Shown in pieces: positions 23,195 to 34,887 of a stretch of 64,000 bases of DNA. The stretch spans positions 3,286,001 to 3,350,000 of the forward strand of contig JAGPXD010000002.1 in the NCBI GenBank assembly GCA_020746995.1. The letters are read 5' to 3'. The position numbers and the translations under genes are program-made. The stretch is from Plectosphaerella cucumerina. Lineage: Eukaryota; Ascomycota; Sordariomycetes; Glomerellales; Plectosphaerellaceae. Below the pieces are notes generated by a model that saw nothing but the letters and a program-made list of their open reading frames with translations, was not told where the DNA came from and ran no database searches. Position 1 is the stretch's first letter, and every line of letters starts with the position of its first letter.

Positions 23195-25300
23195 AATCGG
23201 ATGAAGACTAGAAAGCCATTTACTACAATGTAGTCTGACGTCCGCTGGAACGTCCAAGGGATTATCTGGGGGCGGGTGCCACGAAGGCTCCTTTGGCCCA
23301 GGGAGCACTCAGCACGTCACTTCAAAATGAACATCTCACCAGGGAGACAAACACTAAATCATTACGCCGGGTCCCCGCCTGACTCGCAGGATCGGGATGA
23401 CAGGCGAAAGCGACGATGAGGTCCAACTCTCGAGAGGCTACGGATCGAACGCCACCGGAGAGTCCAGGGCCACCGACCCCGAAGCCAGGGATTCGGGGCA
23501 GAGAGCCGCACCGACCCGGCCGTTTGTGACACGAGTCCGAGGGAGGCCGCAATACCGCCCTCGGGGTCGCAGGACGTGGGATGAGCCGAAAGGGTCCTCA
23601 AGATGCCGCGCGGGCGTCACATGCAATGCCGAGCCAAGAAGCCACGGGGGCACGCTGCAGGCTCCACGATAAGCGTGCGTGCAGCGGGAGTTGGTGAGGC
23701 GATGCGAGACGAGGGTTGAGGGTGAGGTTTATGTCCGCGGCTTCCGGCTGGGAGCGTGTGTCGTGGTGTGGTGGTGGGAGAGGGGGTGGGCCACGGGTTC
23801 TTGGCGGGCTCATCGAACGGCGACTCGGGGCCCGCGGCCAATCATGCGTCGGGGATGGAATCCCGTCGGGGTGGATGAGGAGGAGCTGGAGAGCTCGAGG
23901 AGGTGCGTGAGAGCGGGTGATGGGCGATTGACGAGGATGCCCTGGACACGGCAGCTGAGGTTGTATCCGCTGCAGCCCTGGGGTTATGAGCTGCCGTCAG
24001 CAGCGGGCTGGTAGGGCTTTTGACGAAGCGAATTGACATTTCAGCAGCAACAGAATGTCAGCTGATGGAAACGCAGACATGTTGTAAGGTGCTCCATGAT
24101 GAGGGGACGATGTAGTGGCAGATAACTAGTGAACAGTGAACCGAAACAACAAGAATAGAAGCTCCAGCTCCTGAAGCTTGGGTTTGGCAGACTTGACTCA
24201 GACCTGGCCACACGAGAAGCTGTCGGTACGGTACCCGGGCAGCGCGGGAGGTTCGGCAGACAGACTGCCGCACCGGGCGTCCCGGCTGTCACAAGGCTAG
24301 GGGATCCAGGGAAGGTGGAGGGAGGTGACGGGACGGTTCCTCGAGGATTGCTGTGCGACCCCGACAAGACAAAATCGGACACCGAGGTTGAAGTGCATCT
24401 TCAGCCCCCAAGCTGGCTGGATGTCCATGATCAGTCGGTGCTAGAATAGAGGCTCAGTGCCACCGGCGGCCGCTCAGCTCACCGCAGCAACAGGCACACT
24501 TGTCCCCAGCTCAGCCCGCGATTCTCAGCCCGTGGGCGATATGAATTGGCGGTCAGCGCTTGGTGAGGGATGCGACGGGCGACCATCGTTCTATCCTCGG
24601 TGTGGCCTGGGAGAGGGGTGCAGGGTCTCGCCCCGGGCGACCGATGCGCCCCGTTCGATTGGTGGTCATTCGCCCGAGGCCGGGCGCAACGCTGGGCGCA
24701 CGCACGCGGATAGGATGGAGATGGGGGGACACCATGCCATCTGACAATTCGTCCCGGGCTGTCAGCGGGCCGGTCGGCAGGCAGAGCTGGTGGGTTGAGG
24801 TGACGGATGCAAGGGAGCCAAGACGTGGTGTTGTGTTGGGGGGAGAGGAAGAAGCAAGTGTGGGCTGAGCAAGTTGGAACCGCGCGGGGGACTGGACATC
24901 AGGTTCGGGGAGAAGACGGTGAAGCTCGGGGTGCGGCTCTAAGGCTCTGAGGATACATCTTGACGAGGTGCCCCCCTGAAAACCCGGGCTGATGTTTGTC
25001 TTCCATCCCGACTCTTTGCAGTTCGTGTTTGCGTTCGTCCCCCCCCTTTCGACCAGACCAGACCCAGAACTTCTTCTTCCCGTTCTCCACCACGTGGAGC
25101 AGCTGTCGGGGAGTCGAGCCGCCGACATCCCGCTCACTAAACAACGTGGCACGGCGATAAGGGCCAAGGAAAGGGAACGCAAGGCACGGCAAGGGGGCTC
25201 CATCATCATCGACTTTGAATTTTCCTTCGCCGAGCACTCCGGCTGCCGAGGCGCACTACATCAAACATACCGACAGGCAATAAAGAATCGACACTACCGA
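23195..25300. other. Long intergenic stretch, no gene supported
   Basis: Frames of up to about 220 codons exist on both strands (for example 24553-25209 minus) but overlap each other, lack domains and have composition typical of GC-rich noncoding DNA. A small unrecognised gene cannot be excluded. Confidence 0.45.
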
Positions 25301-26772
25301 CTTGTCTTCGGCCTACCTTACCGTACCAGGCACCACCATTACTTGTACATCCATTCCAGAACACTGCTGCGCCTCCTTTCTCGCCCACAGCGCACTCTAT
25401 CTCGAGCCTCACCTGCGCCCAGGCTTCGGGGTCCCGCCTTTCCACAACCCCTTCGCATCTCGCATCGCATCGCATCGCATTCCAAAACCCAAAACCGCAC
25501 ATGAGCCGCTGACAGGCCGGTGCCCGAACCACCACCCCCCGACCGAACAGGCAGCTCACGTCCCCGAAAGAGACCCAGGCGCACCCTCCGGCGTCTCCCA
25601 TTGGCAGTTCATCCGCAGCCCCCCCTTCGGCCCCCCGTCAGCTCTGCCTCAGATCAAATCAATCAGCCCTCCGGGCATCGGGCCACTGCTAGAACCGGGC
25701 TCATCCCCCCTTTCCCCTTCCCCTATCCACTGGGAACCCACTGAGGCGCACGCCTGTACCCCCGACGCCCGAGGCGAGTCAAGTCAAGTACTAGTACAGC
25801 ACTAGCCCAGGCTCTCCCGGATCGACCAGACTCCCGCAGGTCCACGACGGCATCACCTGGCCGCTGGAATTCGCCGCGCCGTCCGAGCTGGCTCATCGTA
25901 CCCTACCTTACCCGTCAGATATTACTCGATCGGAGGGTTTTCAATTTTCGTCATCTTCTCTCTCTGTTTTCCCTGGTGCCTGGTTCGATTAGACATCAAC
26001 GGAGTCTCCCGTCAGCCACGCAATTGGAACAGGTACCTGAGTACTTAGCTGTACCTTGCCTCGCCCGTCATTCCAAAAGTCCACATCAGTCTCACGTAAC
26101 ACGGCGTCTCCTCGTTGCTCGAGCAGCAAGCATCATCCAGCCGATACTTCCATCGCTTACCTACAACCTCCGGCTACCTTACCTCACGTCGGGTCGCCGT
26201 TTCCTTTTCGACTTTGCCTCTCCAATCTTGGTCACTCATTCTCTCGACTTGCTCCTCCTCGACATCCATCGCCCCTCGACGTTGACACAGACACACCCTC
26301 TCGCTTGACACCATCCCGGCCTTGCCTGCACGCTGCCTTTATCCAAACAGGCAGCTCTCGCCCGGCTCGCGCTGTACCCCGCAAATCCCCCTGCAGCTGC
26401 ACCTCCCGGTCCGAATACGATCCTGGTACGGACTCGCATTTGGAGCTCCTGTCCTTCTCCCCCAGCCCGACACCGAAAACCGAACCGACCTCTTCCTTTC
26501 CCCATTCGCCATTCTCCCATTCATCCACCGAGCCGCCGCTCCCCCCTTCCCTTCTTGGCCTCCCGCGCGGTGTGCTGTGCTGCGCATGACCTCCGCGGCC
26601 TCTGCTGGGAAGAGGACCACCCCATTAGTACGACAAGCAGCGTGTGCCTCCTCGGAAACGCCGCTTTCTTTTCTCTTCTCACGCCCTGTTCCTGGATCAT
26701 CCATTATCTTCGCTTCTCCGACGCCCACGCCAAGGGCGATTACCTGACCTTGGCGTCTAGGTAGTCGCCACT
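25301..26772 (+). promoter_or_regulatory. Pyrimidine-rich promoter and long leader of the next gene
   Basis: About 1.4 kb of C/T-rich sequence with three copies of CTACCTTACC on the same strand (25313-25322, 25903-25912, 26174-26183). It looks like the promoter plus a long 5' leader of the gene at 26773. Several short upstream frames start in it. Confidence 0.45.
25461..25480. repeat. CGCAT microsatellite
   Basis: Four tandem copies of CGCAT, with a fifth imperfect copy just upstream. Confidence 0.8.
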
Positions 26773-28425
26773 ATGTTTCTTCACTCGGGAGCGAGCCTAC
26801 ACGGCCACGAGTTCTCCAACAGACAAACATCCGGAAACCAAATGCATGCCACCCAGCGCCTCCGATCGGCCCTGGCGTCCCAGAGCAGCCCGTCTAGGTC
26901 TCTCACGCCCACGCCTACATCCTCAACCGAGCGCTCGACCTCGCCATTACCCAGACGCTTCTCCCTACAGAGCACAGGCACCACTCCCTCAAGACCCGAC
27001 GCCTTCAAGAGACGACCAGTGTCCGAGATCTCACCACGCAAGGAGCAGGTGGTTCGCTTCGACGAGGAACCCCGGATACTGTCTCTTGACCCGCCCTCAG
27101 ACGACGACACATTCTCCGACGGCTTCAGCGACATTGCGAGCCTCGACGGCACTACTGGCCAGCGAAGGTCAAGAACCAGGCGCACCCCGAAACCTGCAGC
27201 CAACTTCCTCCTAGCCTACCCGCCCCAAAGGCTGCGAACGAAGCAGCGCCGCTTCGTCCAGATCCGCCCTCGTCTCCTATTGCAGCTGCAGCAACTGTCC
27301 GCCGACAAGCGGCCCAAGCCGACCCTCGATGTCCTTCCCTCGCGCCTCCTCACAGGCACCCACATCCTGCCGCGGCTGGCCCGGCGATGCCCGGAGATGT
27401 TCAAGCTGAGGGGCCACCTCGGCCTCGACGACCTGGTCGTGGCACGGAGTGAAGACTTTGACGCCCCCGATGTGGATCTCGACATCAAGAACCTCCACCA
27501 GCGCGACCTAGTCGCCGTCATCTCCCCCGTGGCCGCACGCCGCGAGGGCGACAAGACGTCGGCAGACCTGGCCGAGATTGTGCTGACCGACGGCGCCGTG
27601 TGGATGGCCAGCTCGTTCGCTAATGGCTTCGAGTTCCGCCACACCGACGCCCACGGCATCACGAAAACGGCCAGATGGGTCAAGAAGACACCAAGGCAGC
27701 GCGCCAGCCTGGGAAGCACCACCACCCTCTCTGGGCTGTCGTCTCCACCAGGCGACTACAAGTTTACGTTCAGCATGATCGACCCGACGTCGAGGAGGCA
27801 TCCGGTCATGGCGACTCTGACACCCTCCAACCTAGAGGTTCTCGACAATTACACCATGCCAAGGGCGACGACTGGGGCCACTAGGCGCCCTGCGATCCGG
27901 CCTTTCCCAGTAAACGAGACGGAGGAAACCTGGTCTCCGTCTGACCATGAGGAGAAGGCCACGCACGCCGTCGACGAAACAACACGCACCCTCATTGCCA
28001 TTACTTCGATTTGGGTTTCGCTGCGCCATGGACAGGGTTGGCCAACTCCCAAGCCCACTCTCACAGCCAGCACCAGCGTGGCTAGCTCCCGTGCCTCTAA
28101 CGAGCGCCGGCGCAGCAACACCTTCCCGACCGCGACGGCGGAGAGACCCAGTCCCGCGTCGCCCGATTCGCAATCATCAACAACCACCTCTTTCCCTGGA
28201 CTTGTTCCCCTTCCCCAGCGGGCGCGCTCGACTGGCGCGGCGTACATGCAGCGGCGCAAGGCGAAGCTCGGCCAGGACGTGGTCGCCAACCCCGCCGTGC
28301 TCGAGTCAGACGACGAGCAAAAGGTCCTCGACCCGGCGGATGTGAAGAAGCCGGGCATCTACAGACGTCTGCGCAATTGGGGGCACCGCATCACGACGCA
28401 TGCGAAGAAACACGGGCCGGAGTAG
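26773..28425 (+). CDS. Conserved-looking fungal protein, function unknown
   Basis: A 550-residue single-exon protein. I do not recognise the family. Residues 1-150 are Ser/Thr/Pro/Arg-rich and probably disordered, ending in an acidic patch (DPPSDDDTFSDGFSD). Residues 165-370 look folded, with alternating hydrophobic strands and helices ('THILPRLARRCPEMFKLRGHLGLDDLVVAR', which I quote only as two parts: THILPRLARRC and HLGLDDLVVA). A single hydrophobic stretch (TLIAITSIWVSLRHG) near residue 411 could be a membrane segment. The C-terminus (about 490-550) is basic. The length and long regulated-looking leader argue for a real gene. The ATG at 26773 is the first in frame; the next is at 26842. 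Confidence 0.7.
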   Translation: MFLHSGASLHGHEFSNRQTSGNQMHATQRLRSALASQSSPSRSLTPTPTSSTERSTSPLPRRFSLQSTGTTPSRPDAFKRRPVSEISPRKEQVVRFDEEPRILSLDPPSDDDTFSDGFSDIASLDGTTGQRRSRTRRTPKPAANFLLAYPPQRLRTKQRRFVQIRPRLLLQLQQLSADKRPKPTLDVLPSRLLTGTHILPRLARRCPEMFKLRGHLGLDDLVVARSEDFDAPDVDLDIKNLHQRDLVAVISPVAARREGDKTSADLAEIVLTDGAVWMASSFANGFEFRHTDAHGITKTARWVKKTPRQRASLGSTTTLSGLSSPPGDYKFTFSMIDPTSRRHPVMATLTPSNLEVLDNYTMPRATTGATRRPAIRPFPVNETEETWSPSDHEEKATHAVDETTRTLIAITSIWVSLRHGQGWPTPKPTLTASTSVASSRASNERRRSNTFPTATAERPSPASPDSQSSTTTSFPGLVPLPQRARSTGAAYMQRRKAKLGQDVVANPAVLESDDEQKVLDPADVKKPGIYRRLRNWGHRITTHAKKHGPE

Positions 28426-29364
28426 CGACGCAGCCCACGGGAGCCCAGCAACGTATTCAGCCAATGACGGCAGCCAAGAAGCATGGCAGTGACGCCCGGA
28501 CGCGAACAGCATTCTTTCTAGCATATCATTATACCAGTATAGACACAGAGACCGGCCCTCGTAAGAGGAGCCGTTGCCGGCGGTAAGCCGCCGAGGACGA
28601 ATGAGATACCCCTCTTTTTGAACAGAAGCTCGAGGCGATCGCCACCGAATCGTGATGATGATGCTCTGCTGCATACCAGTCAGATGTCCGTACCGGCTGA
28701 GACGTGCCGCACCGGAGGCCTCGGATGTCAGCAGTGAAACGGCGCGCGGGCTGATTCGTCTTGTAGGGCTGATCAGTGCCGAGATGGTGGGTGACGGACA
28801 GGTTTTGAGGCTCTGGTCCCGGCGCTACGAAACGGGGGGTGGGGAAGGCCGTCTTCGTCGGGGGTTCAGTTGGAGGTGGCGGGCAGGCGGGGTGGTCGCT
28901 TCGGTCGGGTTGTGGATTCGCATCCGGGGTTGCGGATGCGACTGGCGTCGTTTGTTGATCGAGGTAGAAAGGTTGAGAAAGGGTAAAGGGGGTTGTTTGA
29001 CCAACGTCCGGGGTGCACTGGATTCGGTCCTGCGATTCGCTGTCGCCAAGGGGAGGGTTCGGATGGTGATAGTTTGGGGGCGAGCGTCTCACCGAGTTCA
29101 CCGAGCACGTCAGAGAAAGAACAGTGGTGGAAGTAGATGTAAGTGAATAGAACCAATAAGAAATGATCGATCAAACAAGTAAGCTCAGTTGCATGTATTT
29201 GGCCAAGCAGAAGTCCTCTTTTTGGCACTTGCATCTCTGCGCTATTAGAGGTACATCCGATTTCGTAAAGCTGCCGGCAAATTCGACGTACCGAGCGTCA
29301 CCCCCTTACTTTTGCCCCTAAATCCCACCCGACTTGCAGTGATGAAGTCGAGATCCTTGACAGT
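28426..29364. other. Intergenic, no supported gene
   Basis: A minus-strand frame at 28529-29101 is long (190 codons) but of Pro/Thr/Gln composition with no domain. I leave it unannotated. Confidence 0.45.
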
Positions 29365-29661
29365 TTAGGCCGTTGCGGTGGCTGGCGGACCAGTCAAAGG
29401 CCGCAGAAATGGCATTACTCGGGGTCGCGCACCTTGATGGACGCGGCATCGCATGCCGGTGACCTTGATGGCACACCGCGAGAAGTACCACGGCAGCATG
29501 ATGGCCGCGAGAAAGGGCAGGAATGGCGGGAAAGGGGTACATGATATGGTGCGAGAGATGATAAGGCGCGAGAATTGAGGGGATGGTGCTAGAGAGGTTG
29601 GGCTGGAATAAAAGGCGGCTCGAGGCCTGCTGGATGTCGTTCTCCTCCTCTTACACGACAT
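29365..29661 (-). CDS. Possible small basic protein, head-to-head with the CobW gene
   Basis: A 98-codon frame starting at an ATG 66 bp from the start of the zinc chaperone on the other strand. It has many Arg and Ser residues, a hydrophobic middle (PFLAAIMLPWYF) and no acidic residue at all, which is what a mitochondrial presequence-bearing or membrane peptide could look like. No homologue is known to me and it may be chance. Low confidence. Confidence 0.22.
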   Translation of the reverse strand: MSCKRRRTTSSRPRAAFYSSPTSLAPSPQFSRLIISRTISCTPFPPFLPFLAAIMLPWYFSRCAIKVTGMRCRVHQGARPRVMPFLRPLTGPPATATA

Positions 29662-29726
29662 TCTCTTGACTTTTGATACCTCCTCTCACTTTGAACTTCC
29701 GAGATCTGCCATCTTTGCAGAGCAAG

Positions 29727-31528
29727 ATGCCGCACTCTACTTCTCCCGTCAAGCACCGCGTGGCCAATGGCTTCGAGGTGCCAGAGAAGGTTCTCCCCGT
29801 GACACTCCTGTCCGGCTTCCTGGTATGACCCAAGCACCCGACAAATCCGACATCTTAGTCTTCCAAACTGATAACATCCCAGGGCAGTGGAAAGACAACT
29901 CTACTCCAGCACATCCTCAAGAGTGAACATGGCCTCCGTATTGCCGTCATCGTCAACGACATTGGCGCGTGAGTACCCCCTTCATACAGCTGTCGCAAGC
30001 CCAGCTAACACCCCAGTGTCAATGTTGACGCCTCCCTCATCAACCACCGCCTGACCAAGACGGAGGAAAAGGTCATCGCTCTCCAGAATGGCTGCATCTG
30101 CTGCACCCTCCGCGGTGATCTCCTTGAAGAGCTCGTCAAGCTCTCCGAGCTGCACACCTTCGACTACATCGTCATCGAGAGCAGTGGAATCAGCGAGCCA
30201 GAGCAGGTGGCCGAGACGTTTGATAACAAACTAGCCGACTCGATGCGAATGGTGCTTGAGGAAGGAGAGGGCCTGGATGAAGATACCGCCAAAGCTCTTG
30301 AGAGGATGTAAGTGCACTTCGATTCGAGAAAAGACTATGCTAACCTCCTTAGATCGTCTGCTGGCGGCATTGAAAAGTTCGCCAAACTCGATACTTGCGT
30401 CACTGTCATTGACGCCTTCACAATCTACAACGACTTCCACACGGATCAGCTCCTCTCCGCGCGGCGAGACGATGTCGTGCCCGAGGATGAGCGCACCGTC
30501 TCGGATCTCATGGTCGACCAGATCGAGTTCGCCGACGTCGTCATCCTCAACAAGACGGACATGGTGAGTCTTCACCACTCTAAAGCCGTTCATGCTCAAA
30601 TCTAACCCCCCAGGTCACCCCCGAGAACCGTTTCCGCATCCTCGCCCTCATCAAGCAGCTCAACCACCGTGCCAAGATCATCGAGACAAACTACGGCCGC
30701 GTCGACGTCAAGGAAATCGTCAACACTGGCCTCTTCAGCCTCGAGCACGCCCAGGCGGGCTACGGCTGGCTCCAGGATCTGCACGAGATGACCCTGCGCG
30801 AGGTCAACGGCAAGGTCCGCGCCACGCCCAAACCCGAGACGGAGGAGTACCAAGTGCGGAACTTCATCTACTCGCGCACCAAGCCTTTCCATCCCCGCCG
30901 GCTGTGGACGCTGTTGTACGACAAGTTCATCCTCCAGCTGGAGCACCCCGATGAGGATGGGGAAGACATGGACGTCGATTCTGAACAAGAAGAAGAGGAA
31001 GAAGACGACGACGACGAATCCATGTCTGACGAAGACCCCCTCGACATGCCCTCCAACGACATCATCCTGGCCAATAAAAAAGCGTCCCCCCTCTTCGGTC
31101 GCCTCTTCCGCTCAAAAGGCGAGTTCCTTCTCGCCACGCGCCCCGATCGCGCGGGCGAATGGTCCCAAGCCGGCGCCATGCTGACCCTCACCGGCGGCCG
31201 GCCGTGGTTCTGCACCCTCCCACCTGAGGAGTACACGACGGGCGACGAGCAGGTCGACGCCATGGTGCGGTACGACATGGCCAAGGGCGGGGAGTGGGGA
31301 GACCGTCGGCAGGAGTTGGTCTTCATCGGGGAGAAGCTTGATATCGAGGGGCTGAGGGAGGTGTTGGACGCGTGTCTGTTGACGGATGACGAGTTTGAGG
31401 CGTGGAAGGGGGTGATGAGGAATGGGGTGTTGAGCGAGGAGGCGAGGAAGCAGGCGTTGGAGGATCTGTTTGACGATGGGTTCCCGGACTGGCCGGAGGA
31501 TGAGGGGCATGAGGGACATGAGCATTGA
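29727..31528 (+). CDS. CobW/COG0523 GTPase, ZNG1-type zinc chaperone
   Basis: Five exons (29727-29822, 29883-29968, 30017-30307, 30353-30563, 30614-31528) give 532 residues. The first intron splits the Walker A loop: SGFL joins GSGKTTLL (residues 29-40). Cys87-Ile-Cys89-Cys90 (GCICCTL) is the metal-binding CxCC motif of the family; ESSGISEP follows, and NKTD (224-227) is the guanine-specificity motif. Residues 341-370 form a very acidic insert, followed by the CobW C-terminal domain with ERxRPxxF-like content and a His-rich end (HEGHEGHEH). Family role: GTP-driven delivery of zinc to client enzymes such as methionine aminopeptidase in the cytosol. It converges on the GNAT gene with a 92-bp gap. 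Confidence 0.93.
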
Positions 31529-31620
31529 GAGAGGGATGGTATGAAGTTGAAGTACTGAATGGTTCGATCGCTTCCCAGATTGCTGGTGAGATGTTCTCGG
31601 GCTACAGGCAGACGTCTGCC

Positions 31621-32352
31621 TCATACGTCCTTCGTCCACTCAATCCCAAGTTCCTCCTCCTTGAAGTAGTTGGTGTCGCTCTGCTTGAACCCCAGACGCC
31701 CAAGAAGTCTCTGGCTGGCCAGGTTGCCCTTCATCGTCGCCCCGATAAACCTTCTCACGCCGCGTTCCTCGACCGCCCATGCCATGACGACCTGCGCCGC
31801 CCTCGTGGCAATGCCGCGCCCCGTGAATCCCGGGTCCATCCCGTACCGGATCTCAGCCATCTCCTCCCACGGAGGCAGGTCCGCCTCCTCGCCCGCGACG
31901 TACGTGTCCGTGATGGTTCCTCCGGCCGTTGTCGCGTCCCGAACGCACGTGTAGCCAACCCACTGCACGCGATCCGTCAGGCGGAGGAGCTCGTCAAAAG
32001 CCTCGCCCGTAACAAGGCGGACCTGCTCCTTCTCATTTCGCAGCAGTCGGCCCGGGAGAGTGTGGAAGGCTGTGCGGCCCTCAGCGTCTGTTGGCAGCAT
32101 GCCGAGGGCCCAGTCGCCCATGCCCCTGATGCCCCATCGGATGGCGCCGTCGCGCTCAATAAGGATGCGGCGCGTCTCCTCGTCCGACCACTCCACGGGG
32201 CCGAAGAGTCCGCCAAATGCGACTTGGCAGAAGTCTGCGTCGGCGTGGAGCTTGCGGAATAGGGTGCGGTAGGCTTCGATCTCTCCCGCCCAGGGCGTGG
32301 GGAGGAAGATGATGTCGGGAGTGACGAGGGCGAATGGTGATGGCGGCGACAT
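31621..32352 (-). CDS. GNAT-family N-acetyltransferase
   Basis: 243 residues, single exon, with ATG at 32352. The fold is visible as an N-terminal substrate region, then strand 'MAEIRYGMDP', then the acetyl-CoA loop GFTGRGIATRAAQVVM (about residues 174-189), then 'RRFIGATMKGNLASQRLLGRLGF', the usual end of RimJ/RimL-type members. It would transfer acetyl from acetyl-CoA to an amine; the substrate is unknown. Probably cytosolic, since there is no signal or membrane segment. Confidence 0.88.
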   Translation of the reverse strand: MSPPSPFALVTPDIIFLPTPWAGEIEAYRTLFRKLHADADFCQVAFGGLFGPVEWSDEETRRILIERDGAIRWGIRGMGDWALGMLPTDAEGRTAFHTLPGRLLRNEKEQVRLVTGEAFDELLRLTDRVQWVGYTCVRDATTAGGTITDTYVAGEEADLPPWEEMAEIRYGMDPGFTGRGIATRAAQVVMAWAVEERGVRRFIGATMKGNLASQRLLGRLGFKQSDTNYFKEEELGIEWTKDV

Positions 32353-32642
32353 GATGAGTGAGGGACGTGGTGTTTGAATTGGAGATTGGTGCTTAACGGA
32401 GGAAGCCTAGAGCTAGGGTCACTGTGACTTTAGTACTCCAGCGCATCCTTCTAGGCTCCAGTATATTGAACGGGTATCTCGGCCGGAGAGTCACCGGTCT
32501 GACATTGTGGGGTGCCGTGAAGGCGAGGCGGAGGCGATCAACCCAACTGAGAGTTCGGTCCTCCCAGTCAACTGATCATGCTGAGAGCTGCGACGGAACC
32601 AAAAATACCATCTTGTCGCAGCGATCCGCAATCTTTGGAGCT

Positions 32643-34887
32643 TCAAACCAGCCTCATCCTTGTCTCAGCCCTAGTATTCACCGGCGCAGGCATCCCGATG
32701 ATGTGTCCAACGCGCCGGAGAACGTCAATCCCCTCCTCACGCTTCGTACGTTCAAGGACCAGCCCGTATACACCGACAACGTGAAGGTACTTGACCTTTT
32801 TTGACACCGGGCGCCCCCTGGCTGATGCTTCAGGCGTCTCTCCGCTGTCCCAGATGATACGATGCTTGAAGGAAGTGCTCCTCGAGTCGATGACGCGGCC
32901 ACACCAGCCGTCGGTGGCATCCAATGTCGCTTCGAGCGGCAGCAGAGCCCCCTCCACCTCGATGAATGTCCCAGGAAGGACACGACCGTAAGGAAGCTGC
33001 TCGTTCTGCAACAGAGACTTGAAGCCGATGATCTTGATGCGAGACGCCGTCCGAGACTCGCGCCATGCCCATCGCACCGGCACGAATGCCTTGGCCCAGG
33101 ACCAGCTGGGCGCGAGGTATTCCTTCGGTCCTGCTGGGTGCTTCAGATCTGTCGAGGAGACCTGCGTCCACGTCAGGGACCTGATGAAGTTTCGATAGTC
33201 GTTGGCGGGATCAATCCAGTGGCCGGCAATGTAGCCCGTCTTGTCCAAGGTTCGCCCAAACTTGCTCGCAAGGCCGGAGATGGCCGGCAGGCGGTCAGTG
33301 TCGCGGCTGAGCTCTCTTTGAGAAAAGTCTTCAATGATGCCCAGCCACTCTTGAAACAGCTCTCCGTACTCGCCCATGCCGCTGCCCGAGTCGACTCTTC
33401 TGATCGTTGGTTCTGGGGGAGGTCTGCCAATGATGCTGTCGCTTATCATCTTGAGACCACCTTCGAACCATCCTCGGATGAAGTAGCCGGAGTTGATATC
33501 TTGAATTGCTGGAGGTGACCTTGGCTTCGGTACTGCTGACAGGAGATCGGCGCTCAGTCGTCCAACGCCTTTGGAGTGGTCGAGTCGTGGGATCGTAGAC
33601 CTCTCCGGTTTGTACCCGCCGCTGGCATCCAGCAGGCTCGGGCAATCCCAGAACATGACATCGGGATCATTGGAGTAGATGAGAAGCCGTGGAGAGATGA
33701 GTCGCTCTTGCAAAGTCCACCCTCTTCGACTTATCCGTGACGCCGAGATCTTGTCGGAGTAGGAGACAAACTTGTCGACCATGATGGTTCCAATCTGATC
33801 GGTGCCGAATGCCCAGGGCAGCGCCAGGGGCTGAAATGCCTTCCCGGTCGGCGGAGCTTCAGACTTGGCATGCAGCAAGAAGCTGGAGCTGCAGTCTCTG
33901 TCAGCGATGCATATTGTCACACATGCGTTTTCGTAGATGGAGAGCATCTTAGAAAGCTCCCTCGTCTTGTCTGTTTCGCTGTCCTGGATGATGCATAGAG
34001 AGTCGATCCAGAGGAAGGACAGACCCAAGCCGCGAGTCACCTTGACGGCATCCTGGATCAGGGCGGGGAGCTCATGAAGGGAACAGCCGGGGGCCAGCCA
34101 CTCTGCTTCGGTCGCTACTGTGAGGGCATGGTCTTGAACATTCGAGCCCCAGCAGTAGCTCAAAGCTGCGTACTGCAGTGTGTCGCCCTCTTCACAGACT
34201 CTGAGGCGGAGCCGCCCACCTTCCCGATTGTCGCTCACGTCGAGGAGACGCGAAGGCATCTGCTTGGTCTCGAAGGATCGCGGGCAATTGGGATGGTTGG
34301 TGAGACAGTCTGCAAGCCAATGCCGGGCAAAGTTCATCGATGCTGGTGCTAACAGGTCCTGTTCCCTAGGCCTAGTGCTAATGACCAGTGATGCCGGATC
34401 GCCTGGGAGGATGTCAGTCTCATGGACACTCGAAGAACAGGAAAAGAGTACCTCCAGTTGCGGACACCTCGAGCTGCAGCACCGTCGCGTTCTCCGCGCC
34501 GATAAATGATATGCAATTGATGTCAGTGTGACGGTGCGGCGCCCCTTCACCGCCTCGCAGGCCATTGCCGCTCTGTCGCGATTCCTCGCGATTTGGCAGG
34601 CCGGTCCTCACGATGACATTGAGCTGCTGGAGTCTGCTCTTGCCGTCTGGTCGCTGGCTGCCCTGCCAGAGCCAGCTTCCCTCAGCGGCGATGAGGGCCC
34701 CGAGCGCGCATGAAGTTTCTGATTCGCAGGTTAGGTGGACCGTCTCGGTCTCCTCATGCATCCGCGAGACGGCATCGTGATCGCAGAAGAGCGCGACGCA
34801 TGAGCCACAGAGGCCGGGCCATGGCCAGTCGTGGTCGGCGGCATTCGAAGTTGGTTGGATGGCTGACAAGGCCTCGACTGTCTCCAT
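32643..34887 (-). CDS. HET domain protein (heterokaryon incompatibility type)
   Basis: Two exons (34887-34452 and 34402-32643; 49-nt intron) give 731 residues. The HET core motifs are in order: YAALSYCWG (223-231), LWIDSLCIIQD (276-286) and RGWTLQE (372-378). The N-terminal exon has a small cysteine patch (LCGSCVALFC) common in fungal HET proteins of this form. The C-terminal 350 residues contain the usual SWSWAK-type strand and no recognised extra domain. HET domains, when activated, drive cell death in non-self recognition; many genomic copies are uncharacterised. An in-frame ATG at 34998 would add 37 residues. The first intron keeps phase 1 (SATG-G-DPASL). Confidence 0.92.

Noticed and set aside
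21473..23308. 611-codon open frame on the minus strand
   Set aside because: It is antisense to the fusion relic, runs through the intron-bearing tRNA-Arg and has no domain; the sense strand carries clear conserved motifs.
28529..29101. 190-codon minus-strand frame
   Set aside because: Starts at a plausible ATG but is Pro/Thr/Gln-rich, without domain, promoter signal or homologue known to me.
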